Assembly (NCBI GenBank): GCA_951213105.1
Contig: OX578138.1
Coordinates: forward strand, 66,116,037 to 66,180,036
Length of the DNA stretch: 64,000 bases
Direction: 5' to 3'
DNA from: Amaurobius ferox
Lineage: Eukaryota > Arthropoda > Arachnida > Araneae > Amaurobiidae
The stretch's first letter is position 1, and the number at the start of each line of letters is the position of its first letter. A model generated the notes under the pieces. It was not told where the DNA came from and ran no database searches. It saw only the letters and a list, made by a program, of their open reading frames with translations. This document shows, in pieces, positions 22,263-33,648 of the stretch. A program made the position numbers and the translations under genes.

Positions 22263-24058
22263 GCCTTAATAGATAGACACCTTATTGCATTCTAGTACAC
22301 AAACTGTACCTAGAGCAACAGTACCTTCTACTTTCTCGTCATTCTCCGTGTTACACTAGCCCTGAGTAATACAATATGACAAAATTTAAACATGAAAAAA
22401 TTCAAAATTACTGTAATTTCCCCAAATTCCTAAACAAATTCTCAGAAGATCACTGCTAGCAGGGGAAAAGAAGACATATAGCCTACTGTAACCATCTTAA
22501 GGTATCTTTGTTGTCATTGATTTGTTATACTTGTGCGTGCTGATCTTAGGTCACCACTTGTAGTAGGAAGATGTATCACCTTTGGTAAATTAGTTATCGG
22601 CTTCAGCTCCAGGGCTTAAACAACTCTATTTAGTACTTCATCATATCAGAAGAATTTGTGCACACACACGACGACTGAGCAATTATAACTTTAATAAACA
22701 ATTAACAACTGTAAATGCTAAAATAACAAAAATAAACTTAAAGCATAACTCTGCAATGAATATATCCCTGTCGATGGCGCATATGCAAGACAGGTCGGTT
22801 TACTGATCCTTTAGTGTAAGTAACTGACATTTAGAAAGTTAGAAGGTCATCATACCTACACTCAAATGCCTTTTGCACACCTCTATTACTGTGATCGGTG
22901 CCTGCGCTGAACTATTCCAAAGAATCTGAATGATAGGTGCCATCCCAGAACCAACTTCTTCATTTTCAGGAGATCGTCAAGGCAGAGACAGACGATTTGC
23001 TAAATAAGAAGTTTAGAATTTCTGCTTACAAGCAAGCCGTTATAGAAGTTCAAGTTAGATGAAGTATTTTTGGCTTCTGAAAGAGCTGTATTCCTCCAAG
23101 CAATTTGCAGAAATCTGTCTGCATGGTGGTCTGAACATAAAAACTCTTATTAGATTTATATTCTATAGATTTAGTCACAAAGAAGTGCGTTTTGACAAAG
23201 TAATGTCGTCATAATGAGTTATGATTTTTGTCTGAAGAGTGATTCGCCACCACGTTTCATATGGAAAAAAGCCTTGGACAGCGATACCAGTACAATAAAT
23301 CAGCGAAATCAACATTTATCGGGTGGTGGAGTGGCAGTCTTGTTGAGATTTTCTTCTACGCTTATACATCACTCCATAAGCAGAAAAATCAACAGGGTTA
23401 GACAGATCTTTGACATTGGGGTGGTATAATGGATCAACATGTTCGCTGCTTACTTAGCATAGTGATTTCTCTTGAAGTGTTAAAATGTCACTGAACTCAC
23501 AACTCGCTCAAATTCAGCCTTTTGGTGTCACAGATGCCTTTTGGTTATATCGATTGTTTCTAGTATGAACACATGAATGGCACTTGAGGAACATTGTCCT
23601 GTCAAATGGATTTCGACGAAAAAACTCCAATAGTGGGAAAAACCTTGTGAAAGGGAAAATGGAATAAAGTTTGCAAAAATTAAAAATATGCAATGTCAAT
23701 AACACGGCTGAAATAAAAAAATATTTTAAACTTAGACTTTTACTTATGAACACAGCATGCACAAAATCCAGGCAATGAATAAATATAATGTACCTGAATA
23801 AAGGATTATGGAAATCAAGAGATGGATTAAAAATAGGTATATTAAAATTATTAAATGAAAGACTTCTAAAAGAAAATAAAAAATAAAAATCTCTTTACAA
23901 AACAGTTATGAAATCTCGAAATGGTATGCGCCAAGTCCTCACAGGACTTAGACCGTAGTTTCAGGTCTAGGGTACTTTGTTCAAGGATCCTAACTCTGAT
24001 TTGGAAAATGAATGGTTCGGCAGTTTAGGCTGTAAATCCGTGAACACCGTCGCTTGCA
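22263..24058. other. Low-copy sequence, possibly more of the Gypsy relic
   Basis: Base composition is more balanced than in the transposon-rich blocks. The part just above 22263 lies upstream of gag and could include leader or LTR sequence, but I see no primer-binding site or LTR ends. Open frames at 23214-23429 (plus) and 23514-23762 (minus) carry no recognisable domain. Confidence 0.35.
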
Positions 24059-24475
24059 GTCGTCGTAAAATAAGTCGCTTGTAGGTCACCCTGATGCTGA
24101 TTAGATTTTGGTACGATTCAGAAAAAAATAACCTGCCTTTTTTTGCAAAATGACCCTCAAAAATCGTCAAAATCTAAAATAAAAAACTACAAAATCTAAA
24201 ATAAAAAACTACGTATGCCAAATATATCCATTAAAATTTAGTTTTATACGTTTTTTTTAACGAAGAAAAGAATAAGACCAACCCCATTACACTAGGTCTA
24301 GTCGTTCTCGAGATATTTTAGTTTTTTCATATGTTCTCTACGCCATCTTTGAAAATAAGTTCAGTTACCGAATGAGAACGAAAATTGAATTATAAGTGAA
24401 TCAAATTTAATTAAAATAAACAGAATGTGTATATAAGTCTGCAGGAAAGTCATGTGCTGCTCACATCAGATTTTT
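24059..24475 (+). mobile_element. Family B element, 5'-truncated, first of a tandem run
   Basis: Starts inside a B module (GTCGCTTGTAGGTCACCCTG, GCTGATTAGATTTTGGTAC) and continues to a normal 3' end: GCAGGAAAGTCATGTGCTG, then TCACATCAGATTTTT at 24475. The next B copy begins at the following base. Confidence 0.75.
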
Positions 24476-25242
24476 ACTTTCCCTGCAATACATGGTAATG
24501 TATAGGGAAAGTATTGGAATCATGTCGAAAAACGCAACTCGAGTTTTCGATGGATCTGCACGTTTCAAGACCTCTAGAATACGAAAAAACCATTTTTAGC
24601 GTGACGTCTGTGTGTGTGTCTGTATGTCTGTCTGCCTGTGTGTCTGTCTGGGCAGATTCTGTATCCACTCTAACTAAAAAACTAATTGACCGAATTTCAT
24701 AAAATTTGGTAAGTAAGTCACTTGTGGGCGAGTCTGGAGCTGATAAATTTGGATACGATTCGGGATAAAAGAACCCGCCTTTTTTTGGCGAAATAGCCCG
24801 CAAAAGCTTGTATCCACTCTAGCTGTAAAACTAATGGACTGAATTTCACAATATTTAATAGATGAGTCACTTGTGGGTCACCCTGGTGCTGATTAGATTT
24901 TAGTAGGATTCAGAAAAAAATAATCTGCCTTTTTTGCAAAATGGCCCGCAAAAATCGGCAAAATCTGAAATAAAAAACTACGTATAATCAAATATATTAA
25001 ATGCTTGTTTAATACGTAATTTTTAACGAAGAAAAGAATAAGACCAACCCCATTACACTAGGACTAGTCCTTCTCGAGATAATTTCGTTTTTTCGTTTTT
25101 TCTCTAAGCCACCTTTGAAAATGAGTCCAGTTACCAAATGAGAACGAAAATTGAATTAATAGTGAATAAAATTTAATTAAAATAAAGAGAAAGCGTGTAT
25201 AAGTCTGCAGGGAAAGTCATTTGCTGCCCACATCAGATTTTT
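24476..25242 (+). mobile_element. Family B element (B2), complete, in tandem
   Basis: About 767 bp. Hairpin ACTTTCCCTGCAATACAT/ATGTATAGGGAAAGT, TTTAGCGTGACGTCTG, TG/CTG microsatellite, and two modules starting GTATCCACTCTA at about 24660 and 24809 (149 bp apart). Ends with CTGCAGGGAAAGTCATTTGC and CACATCAGATTTTT. Directly abutted on both sides by other B copies in the same orientation. Confidence 0.85.
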
Positions 25243-26044
25243 ACTTCCCTGCAATACATGGTAATGTATAGGGAAAGTATTGGAATCATGCCGAAAATTG
25301 CAACTCGAGTTTTCGACGGATCTACACGTTTCGAGATCTCTAGAATACGAGAAAACTATTTTTAGCGTGACGTCTGTGTGTGTGTCTGTGTGTCTGTCTG
25401 TGTGTCTGTGTGTCTGTCTGTGTGTCTGTATGTCTGTCTGTGTGTCTGTCTGTGCAGATTTTGTATCCACTCTAACTAAAAAAGTAACTGACCGAATTTC
25501 ATAAAATTTGGTACGTAAGTCACTTGTGGGCGAATCTGGTGCTGATTAGTTTTGGGTACGATTCGGGATAAAAGAACCCGCCTTTTTTTGCGAAATGGCC
25601 CCCAAAAGTTTGTATCCACTCTAGCTGAAAAACTAATGGACCGAATTCCACAAATTTTGGTAGACAAATCACGTGTAGGACACCCTAGTGTTGATTAGAT
25701 TTTGGTATAATTCGGAAAAACTAACCTGCCTTGTTTTGCAAAATGGCCTGCAAAAATCGCTAAAATCTAAGATAAAAAACTATGTATGCTCAAATATATC
25801 CATAAAATGCTTGTTTAAAACGTAATTTTTATAGAAGAATAAGACCAACCCCATTACACTAGGACTAGCCGTTCTCGAGATATTTTAGTTTTTTCGTATT
25901 TTCTCTACACCACCTTTGAAAATAAGTCCAGTTATCAAATGAGAACGAAAATTGAATTAAAAGTGAATTAAATGTAATTAAAATAAAGAGAACGTGAATA
26001 TAAGTCTGCAGGGAAAGTCATGTGCTGCCCACATCAGGTTTTTT
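25243..26044 (+). mobile_element. Family B element (B3), complete, in tandem
   Basis: About 802 bp. Begins ACTTCCCTGCAATACAT directly after the B2 3' end. A longer CTGT/TG microsatellite occupies 25374-25458. Two modules start at about 25462 and 25610. The 3' hairpin ATGTGCTGCCCACATCAG ends near 26037. Confidence 0.85.
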
Positions 26045-26276
26045 GTTTTGTTTTTCTCAGCTCTGAGGTGGATTTTAGGGGTGTGTTACATCAAATATAA
26101 TATACACTTTCCATCTACGGGTATGATGATTTGGTGGGGCGGGACGGTGCTTCGTTCCTAAAATAAATAAACAAGTTGTAAATAACATGAACATCTAAAA
26201 AAATGGTGTTCGTAGTGATATTTATATACTTGCAGTTTGTAGTGAGCAATGCATTATTTTAACAGGTTCAACATTA

Positions 26277-27337
26277 AAAATAATCTGATGTGGGCAACAC
26301 ATGACTTTCCTTATATAATGAAATGAATTTACTACTTCTACAGTAAAAAAAAATAGGTTTTTCTCTTATGGTAGATACTAATATCCTTTCCAAGATATTG
26401 AATTTTCGACAATTAGTCGTCATTTTCATTGATTTATCGTCACTTTTATCCATTTGGCGAGATTTTCGTTAATTTGGCAACATTTCAAAAAGTCGCCAAG
26501 TTGGTGACATTCCGCCAATTTCGTCGCCAAAATCTCGCCAAGCGTTATGGACGAAGAAATAAGTTATATATATATATAACTTATTAGATATTGAATTTTC
26601 GACATATATTATATAACTATTATTATATATTTATATATTATATAACTTATTAGATATTGAATTTTCCACAATTAGTCGTCATTTTCATTGATTTAGCGTC
26701 ATTTTTATCCATTTGGCGAGATTTTCGTTAATTTGGCAACATTTCATAAAGTCGCCAAGTTGGCGACATTCCGCCAATTTCGTCGCCAAAATCTCGCCAA
26801 GCGTTATGGACGAAGAAATAAGTTATTCTTACAGCAGATAAATTGGCGTTCAAATGCAAAAGTATTACTCAAAGTATCTTTTTCATGAATGGAACGAGCT
26901 AGATCCACGAGAATGATGTCACCCAATTTATCGCATGATATTATATATGAAAAGTGAACATGTTTCTCAACAGGAAATATTGGTTTTGATTTTTTGACGA
27001 TTTTTTCAAAATTTCATTCGAAAATTTAGGGGGGTTCTGAACATTCGATTGCGTATAAAAACAATAGGCTTCTAGTGTTTGCAGATTGTGATTTTTGTAC
27101 CAAATTTAGTCCGAATCGGTCCACTCGTTCGTCAGTTATCGTCTCCACAGACCCACTGACACACACACACACATACTTTCACACACACACACAGACAGAC
27201 ACACACAGACATCACTTCAAAAATGGTTGATTCGTGATCAGGGATGCTTGAAACGTACTCTCCCGTCGAAAACTCGAATTCGAATTTTCGACCCCGTCAC
27301 AATACTTTCCTTATACATTGTGTATATAAGGAAAGTA
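26277..27337 (-). mobile_element. Family C element (C2), inverted, with internal duplication
   Basis: On the plus strand it reads from the 3' end (ATCTGATGTGGGCAACACAT, then GACTTTCCTTATATAATG) to the 5' hairpin (CTTTCCTTATACAT/TGTATATAAGGAAAG, about 27304-27335). A segment from AGATATTGAATTTTC to AAATAAGTTAT (about 26391-26580) is repeated at about 26641-26825, joined by an AT-only linker. CA microsatellite at about 27158-27210. Confidence 0.8.
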
Positions 27338-27476
27338 ATAATAAATCAAAATGAATGTAAAAAGCAAGATAAGATCATTAATTAGTTTATTCAGTCTCTA
27401 GAACACATTCCTCATTTTGATAATCAAATTTCAAGGGTTTCGTAGTTAACAAATAAAACCCACGTTTTAACACTTT

Positions 27477-28313
27477 ACATCATAGTTGAAAAGTGTTTAT
27501 GACTTTGTTCATTTTGCCTGTATGTCAGTCTGTCTGTCCGTTAGCACGATAACTGCCGTAAAAATGACTTTATCAAAATGAAATTTTAGTATGTTATTCA
27601 GACGGTCTGTAGGACCTATGGGAATATAAATAATATTACCCAATTAATTGGGTAATATTATATCAATAATTGGGTAATATTATATCAATAATATTATATC
27701 AATTAATTGGGTAATATTATATCAATAATATTACCCAATTAGTTTTGGATTGAACCCGGGTTGAAAAAATGAAATACATTGAACCCTATGGGACCTAATT
27801 TTTCAGATATTTTTTAAGAAAATTTAAAATTCACACATTGCTTTGAAAGTTTTATATATAAAATTCATTGAAAGAATGAACAGTACCAAAAAGTTTTAGG
27901 AAATATTCAAATTATCCCATAAATTATATGAAAAAAATTTCAGCAAAATATATTCAGTAGTTTTTAAATAAAAATTAAAATAATAATTATACCCATTATG
28001 TGAAGAGATCCCGTGATCATTATATGAGGAGATCACGTGACCCACTTCAAAATAAAATACGGCAACCATCTTGCGTCAAAATCGTAATTTGTAAAGTAAT
28101 TTTTAATTTATATTTAGTGTTGTATCTGTCCAAAAACCGCTTCATTTTTGCTTAAATTCTGTGCATCTACATATTGAAACAACGCAATTACAATATAATT
28201 GAGTTTAAATGATCATCCAACTTTGATTATATCTACAATGAAGCCTAATTTTCACTTATGGAGAAAGTAAGCACCGAAAGATGTAGGATGAGTAAAGATG
28301 TAGGATGAGTCCT
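27477..28313 (+). mobile_element. Family A element (A5), 3'-truncated, with expanded palindrome
   Basis: The normal A 5' end (AACACTTTACATCATAGTTG, CTGTCTGTCC, AAAATGAAATTTTAGTATG) is followed at 27631-27745 by a multiplied TAATATTACCCAATTA-type segment in alternating orientation. This includes a perfect 30-bp palindrome at 27631-27660. Two E-box-like sites lie near 28008 and 28033. The copy stops at about 28313, after a small duplication of GATGTAGGATGAGT, and lacks its 3' modules and terminal hairpin. Confidence 0.75.
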
Positions 28314-28379
28314 GAAAAGTATAACGAATTTTGTTTACAAAATGCCCTGATTAGTTTTGAAGATTTAGTTATGAAAATT

Positions 28380-28751
28380 AGTTATGAAGATTTAGTTTCG
28401 TAGGTAAGTCAATTGTGAAAATCTTAAATAGGTGACTAAAATTGTTGAAATATATTAACTAAGTACTTGTTCTTCAAGTAAGTTTTGCCGACATGGCGAA
28501 TAATACTGAGCCCATAACTGTAGGATGAACCAACCGTTATAGAAATATTTTAGTTTTCTGGAATTTTGAGGAACTGAAAAATTTAAAGTGAATGAAGTTG
28601 CCAAATGAAACGAAGATATATTAAGGAGGCAAATAGGATATAATATCAGAAAAGTATCCACGTTATTTTCTGCAATTAAACTCAATTTAATGTGTAATGA
28701 TATAAAAAAAAATGAATTTGAAGCTGAAGGGCAAGCCCACATCAGATTTTT
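28380..28751 (+). mobile_element. Family B 3' fragment, abutting B4
   Basis: Strongly diverged B sequence (GGTAAGTCAATTGTGAAA, AGTATCCACG, GCAATTAAACTCAATTTAATG) ending in GCCCACATCAGATTTTT at 28751. The complete copy B4 begins at the next base. This repeats the head-to-tail arrangement seen at 24475 and 25242. Confidence 0.6.
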
Positions 28752-30024
28752 ACTTTCCCTGCAATACATGGTAATGTATATGGAAAGTATTGGAATCATG
28801 TCGAAAATCGCAACTCCAGTTTTCGACGGATCTACACGTTTCAAGACCTCTAGAATACGAAAAAACTATTTTTAGCGTGACGTCTGTGTGTGTGTCTGTC
28901 TGTCTGTCTGTCTGTGTGTCTGTCTGTGTGTCTGTGTGTCTGTCTGTGCAATGTATGTATCCACTCTAACTCAAAAACTAATGGACCGAATTTCATAAAA
29001 TTTGGTAGGTAAGTCTCTTGGATGTGACCCTGGTGCTGATTAGTTTTGGGTACTATTCGGAATAAACCAACCCGTCTTTTTTTGCGAAATGGCCCTCAAA
29101 AATTGCCTGTATCCACTGTAACTGAAAAACTAATTGAATAAATTTTACAAAATTTGGTACATAAGTCACTTGTAGGTCACCCTGGTGCTGATTAAATTTT
29201 GATACGATTCGGAAAATAACAACCTGTCTTTTTTTACGAAATGGCCCGCAAAAATCGTATATTTCAACTTTAACTTAACTAATCGAATAAATTTCATAAA
29301 ATTTGGTAGATAAGTCACTTGTGGTCGACTGTGGTGCTGATTAGATTTTGGTACGATTCGGAAAAGAACAACCTGCTGTTTTTACGAAATGGCCCGCAAA
29401 AATTGTATATTTCGACTCTATCTCAACTAATCGACTAAATTTAATAAAATTTGGTAAATAAGTCACTTGTGGTCCATCCTGGTGCTGATTAGATTTTGGT
29501 GCGATTCGGAAAAGAACAACCTGCTTTTTTTACGAAATGGTCCTCAAAAATTGTATATTTTGACTCTATCTCAACTAATCGACTAAATAAAATTTGGTAA
29601 ATAAGTCACTTGTGGTCCATCCTGGTGCTGATTAGATTTTGGTACGATTCGGAAAAGAACAACCTGTTTTTTTTTACGAAATGGCCCGTAAAAATCGCCA
29701 AAATCGAAAACAAAAGACTATATATGCTCAAATATATCAAATGAATTTTTGTTTTATACGTAATTTTTAAAGAGGAAAAGAATATAACACACTCCATTAT
29801 AGTTTAGGACTAACCGTTTTCAAGATATTTGAGATTTCTTGCATTTTTGTTACGCCGATTTCGGGAAAATGTCCAATTACCAAATAAAAACAAAAATTGA
29901 ATTAAAAATGCAGATATAGTGTTATTTGGTGCAATTAAACTCAATCTAATGAATTATTGAAGAAATGAAGAAAATATGAATTTAAGTCTGCAGGGAAAGT
30001 CATGTGCTGCCCACATCAGATTGT
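28752..30024 (+). mobile_element. Family B element (B4) with five internal modules
   Basis: About 1,270 bp. Hairpin at 28752-28788, CTGT/TG microsatellite at 28880-28950. Five modules start at about 28957, 29109, 29258, 29405 and 29551, a period of 146-152 bp. Each contains AAAATTTGGTA..TAAGTCACTTGTGG, CTGGTGCTGATTA and ACGAAATGG. Ends with CTGCAGGGAAAGTCATGTGC and TGCCCACATCAGATTG. It is longer than B2 and B3 purely through extra modules. Confidence 0.85.
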
Positions 30025-30070
30025 TTAACTTCGTATGAATGTTACTTGCATACCACACGTCTTCTATCTT

Positions 30071-30253
30071 ACAACTTTGTAGCTGAAAACTTTCGTCTAT
30101 CTTGCTTCGTTTCAATGATAGAAATTCAAATTTCCTTAATTCGCCACTAGAGTGTCTGCAAACTTATTTTAATCGATAGCTCCTAGTCAATTTTTAATTC
30201 ACAAATCCTGCTCTTGAACACTTCTATTGAAAGTTAAAGGGATACACAAGGAC
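30071..30253 (+). repeat. Dispersed repeat family E, copy 2
   Basis: Diverged match to 1228-1410: CTATCTTGCTTCGTTT, TTCCTTAATTCGCCACTAGAG, TTTTAATCGATAGCTCCTAGTC and GAAAGTTAAAGGGATA in order. Ends undefined. Confidence 0.5.
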
Positions 30254-30341
30254 ATCGGACCGGACTCTGTATATAGTATTTACAGTACAAATTCTATAAA
30301 ATGATAAAAGGAAATATGTATTTATAGGAAATACCTGTATT

Positions 30342-31438
30342 TAGTTCCAGACAGAAATAAGTTATATGAAAAAAGATTGATTAGCACAGAAGCAAAAGTT
30401 CGCCGAAGGCTCAAGTTTCTTTCCAGTCTTTTCTGGAAATTGTGAAGTTCGAACATTGCTACAATTTATTTATAGTCATTTCTGGAAGTTACCAAGTCGC
30501 GTGAGGATCCACTTTCTGTCTAGTTATTTTTGGAAGTTGCTATTCACTAAAAGTTGCCAAGTTGGCGATATTTCGCAACGTGCGTCGATAATCCATTACC
30601 AAGGTACAGCGTACGATAATCCATTACCATTATATAAGCATACAGCGTATTTGCCTGTCGAAGTTGTTCCATACAAACATGTTCCTTTACTACGATTGAA
30701 CCAATTTTAGTTCCAGACAGAAGTAAGTTATATGAAAAAGGATTCAATAGCGCAGAAGCAAAAGTTCGCCGACAGTTCAAGTTTCTTTCTAGTCATTTCT
30801 GGAAATTGTGAAGTTCGAATAATGCTACAATTTATTTATAGCCATTTCTGGAAGTTACCAAGTTCGCGTGAGGATCCACTTTCTTTCTAGTTATTTTTGG
30901 AAGTTGCCATTTACTAAAAGTTGCCAAGTTGGCGATATTTCGCAACGTTCGTAGATAATCCATTACCAAGGTACAGCGTACGATAATCCATTACCATTAT
31001 ATAAGCATACAGCGTATTTGCCTGTCGAAGTTGTTCCATACAAACATGTTCTTTTACTACGATTGAACCAATTTTAGTTCCAGACAGAAGTAAGTTATAT
31101 GAAAAAGGATTCAATAGCGCAGAAGCAAAAGTTCGCCGACAGTTCAAGTTTCTTTCTAGTCATTTCTGGAAATTGTGAAGTTCGAACAATGCTACAATTT
31201 ATTTATAGCCATTTCTGGAAGTTGCCAAGTTCGCGTGAGGATCCACTTTCTTTCTAGTTGTTTTTGGAAGTTGCCATTTACTAAAAGTTGCCAAGTTGGC
31301 GATATTTCGCAACGTTCGTAGATAATCCATTACCAAGGTACAGCGTACGATAATCCATTACCATTATATAAGCATACAGCGTATTTGCCTGTCGAAGTTG
31401 TTCCATACAAACATTTTCTTTTACTACGATTGAATCAG
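30342..31438. repeat. Tandem repeat D, three copies of about 367 bp
   Basis: Units begin TAGTTCCAGACAGAA at 30342, 30708 and 31075 (366 and 367 bp apart). The second and third units are nearly identical; the first is more diverged. Each contains CATTTCTGGAARTT-type words, the hairpin-forming TTGCCAAGTTGGCGATATT, a duplicated GATAATCCATTACCA and a CATACAGCGTATTTGCCTG block. Identical 77-codon open frames on the minus strand (30547-30780, 30914-31147) result from the repetition and are not convincing genes. Confidence 0.85.
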
Positions 31439-31527
31439 GGGCCCTATTTTAGGCTTTAGGAGCTCCGCTATAAGAGCGTCCTTTATCAACACAGGGCTAC
31501 CAACGGCAAGCTTGGAATAGGACCCCT
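31437..31527. mobile_element. Possible miniature inverted-repeat element of about 90 bp
   Basis: The left end AGGGGCCCTATTTTAGGCTT and the reverse complement of the right end, AGGGGTCCTATTCCAAGCTT, match at 16 of 20 positions. No target-site duplication was found. It begins exactly where tandem repeat D stops. Confidence 0.4.
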
Positions 31528-32839
31528 TAGTAGAGCAAGGAGAAGGCATTGGAAGTCATAATCCTCATTGGCGGAAAAACTACCTTAGCTTTTTGTACGG
31601 TCCATAATTGAAAGCGAAATCCAGCACTGTTCATGACTCCCTTTATTCGAGATTCTGGCTAAGCTTATAGATGGAACCGTTATTTTTCGGAAACGTGACA
31701 ATATACGAAAGAAACTCACAAATTGTTTTCTAGTCACATGCTTTCTCACATCCTCATCATTATTTTCCCTACGAAATATCCATTGAAACCCCCATTTCAA
31801 AACATTATGCCAACCACGCAATCTGCAGGCAGTTGACACCGCCATAAACCAAAGCGGGGCTGATCGGATTTAAATAGAAGAAAAACGAAGGGGGTGGCGG
31901 TGTCTGGATTCGGATTTTATAAATCAAAGAACATCTTGCGTGTCGTTCCTGGGAATTCGAGTGAAGACTGTCTCTGCATTTAAATCGTTCGTTAATGGGG
32001 TGCTTCGAACGAAAATGTTTTTGTTAGCAGAGTGGTATAGGGATATATGATTGTTGCAAGTGCGGTTGTGCGCCGTTGGATTGCTTTCCTTTTAAAAGTG
32101 TATGCTTCTTAAAAAGTTGAAAGGTTGGCATTTTAAATTTGTAATACACAATTGAATTATGAATATATACAATTACATACAATTGAATTATGAATGTATA
32201 TAATTGTATACAATTATATACATGTCAACATAGGAGAAAATGTAACAAAATCATGCATAAAAGGGGCTATTTATGGTTCAATGATCACGAAAATTTAATA
32301 GTTTCAGTCACTGTAGTAAAATATAGCCGCGATGCAATTTTTGTGTTCGTGACATCATTAGCCCCCTCCCCACTTGGAAGGGGGGATGTTAACCCCCGAA
32401 GGAGTACCTATCTATCGAAAGATTTTTTCAAGTCCCTCATAAACCTTCATTTTAAAAATGAAGGTGTAACATTCCATAATTGCAATCAGTGTTTTCAAAA
32501 TATTTTCTAAAAAATAAAAAATAAAAAATAAGCTATTTAAAAATGGGTTTTGGTACAAGAAGGTAAAATAGAGCCACACTTCAATTCATTTTACTGTGAA
32601 TTTGGTCTTTTTTGTTGCTTATTGTTTATAATGTACATAATGTTGTACCGCCTACTGAAACATTAAGAACTATGTCATTTAAAATTTATTATTGTATACG
32701 TGTTACAATATTATATGTAATTTTTTATATACAAACGTTAAATACTTTTAGAAAAGTTCAAGCTAGCATTGTACAGTTCAGGTCATCCGTTTCTTAATGA
32801 AAAATTGCGTATGGAAGAATTATTTATTTAACATTATTG
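31528..32839. other. Unassigned sequence
   Basis: 31528-31900 is less AT-rich and carries an 86-codon minus-strand open frame (31585-31845) with no recognisable domain. 32150-32225 repeats ACAATTGAATTATGAAT-like words twice, with TATAC/GTATA palindromes. No gene is supported. Confidence 0.35.
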
Positions 32840-33198
32840 AATATTATGATTTTTTAACGATTTTATTAATAATTCTTTCAAATTTTTTTTTTTTTGGGGG
32901 GGGGGACTTCCGAACATTCGATTGCATTTAAAATCAATAGTGTGTCAATAATCACTGATTTCAATACTCGTACCAAATTTTTTTCGAAATGCTCCATTCG
33001 TTCGGGAGATATCGCTTCCACAGACTCGCTGACACGCACACATACACACACGCATACGCACATACACACTTACCGCACATACACACTTACGCACATATAC
33101 ACATACGCCCATACACACTTACGCACATATACACATACGCCCATACACACTTACGCACATACACACATACGCACATACACACTGTAAGGAACCTTGCT

Positions 33199-33269
33199 GC
33201 CCCAACCGGGAATCGAACCTTGGATCTTCGAACTGGCCAGCCGACGCTCTACCGTTGAGCTATTGGGAC
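33199..33269 (-). tRNA. tRNA-like sequence, probably SINE-derived (unit 1)
   Basis: On the minus strand an acceptor stem GTCCCAA pairs with TTGGGGC, a D stem GCTC/GAGC encloses AACGGTA, and a B box GGTTCGATTCC lies at 33219-33209. The anticodon stem and T stem have mismatches and the base before the presumed anticodon is not U. This looks like a decayed tRNA-derived head or tRNA pseudogene, not a working tRNA. It lies inside the microsatellite of element C4. Confidence 0.6.
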
Positions 33270-33579
33270 GAAATTGTAAGCTCTTATCGTCGAAGTGGAC
33301 TCTGCATTCTCCACCCTCTAATTTCAGATTGATGGGCAACTGACACTTTGACTATCCACCTCCTGCTATTTTTGCCTCAGGTTAGTCTCCTGCGACTATT
33401 ATTTTTACCCAGGTTAGTATTCTGTGTGGTCGTTATCTTCTCAATTTGAAATCGGCGTTCATTGCTCCAGAGTCCACTGAATCCGTACTAGTCGTTCTAA
33501 GGTCACTTCAAGACCTTTGACATATTTGTTCTAACCTACAGGGTTGATTTCTTCAAGCTCCATTATAAAGAACCTTGCT

Positions 33580-33648
33580 GCCCCAACCGGGAATCGAACT
33601 CTGACTCCAAATTGGCCATCCAACGCTCTACCGTTGAGCTACTGGGAT
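33580..33648 (-). tRNA. tRNA-like sequence, probably SINE-derived (unit 2)
   Basis: Direct copy of unit 1 about 380 bp away. It shares TAGCTCAACGGTAGAGCG, the B box AGTTCGATTCC (33600-33590) and the following CCGGTTGGGGCAGCAAGG. It also shares the preceding minus-strand CACTTCGACGATAA..GCTTACAATT, so the repeated unit is about 120 bp. The anticodon arm is not well paired. Neither copy is called a functional tRNA. Confidence 0.55.

Noticed and set aside
30547..31147. Two identical 77-codon minus-strand open frames
   Set aside because: They are offset by exactly one 367-bp tandem unit and have no domain or start context, so they are a by-product of repeat D.
30342..31438. CRISPR-like or other array of regularly spaced repeats
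   Set aside because: The units are contiguous 367-bp tandem repeats without unique spacers, in eukaryotic DNA.
33199..33648. Two functional tRNA genes
   Set aside because: Acceptor and D arms pair, but the anticodon arms do not and the base before the anticodon is not U. They sit in a repeated transposon-embedded unit.
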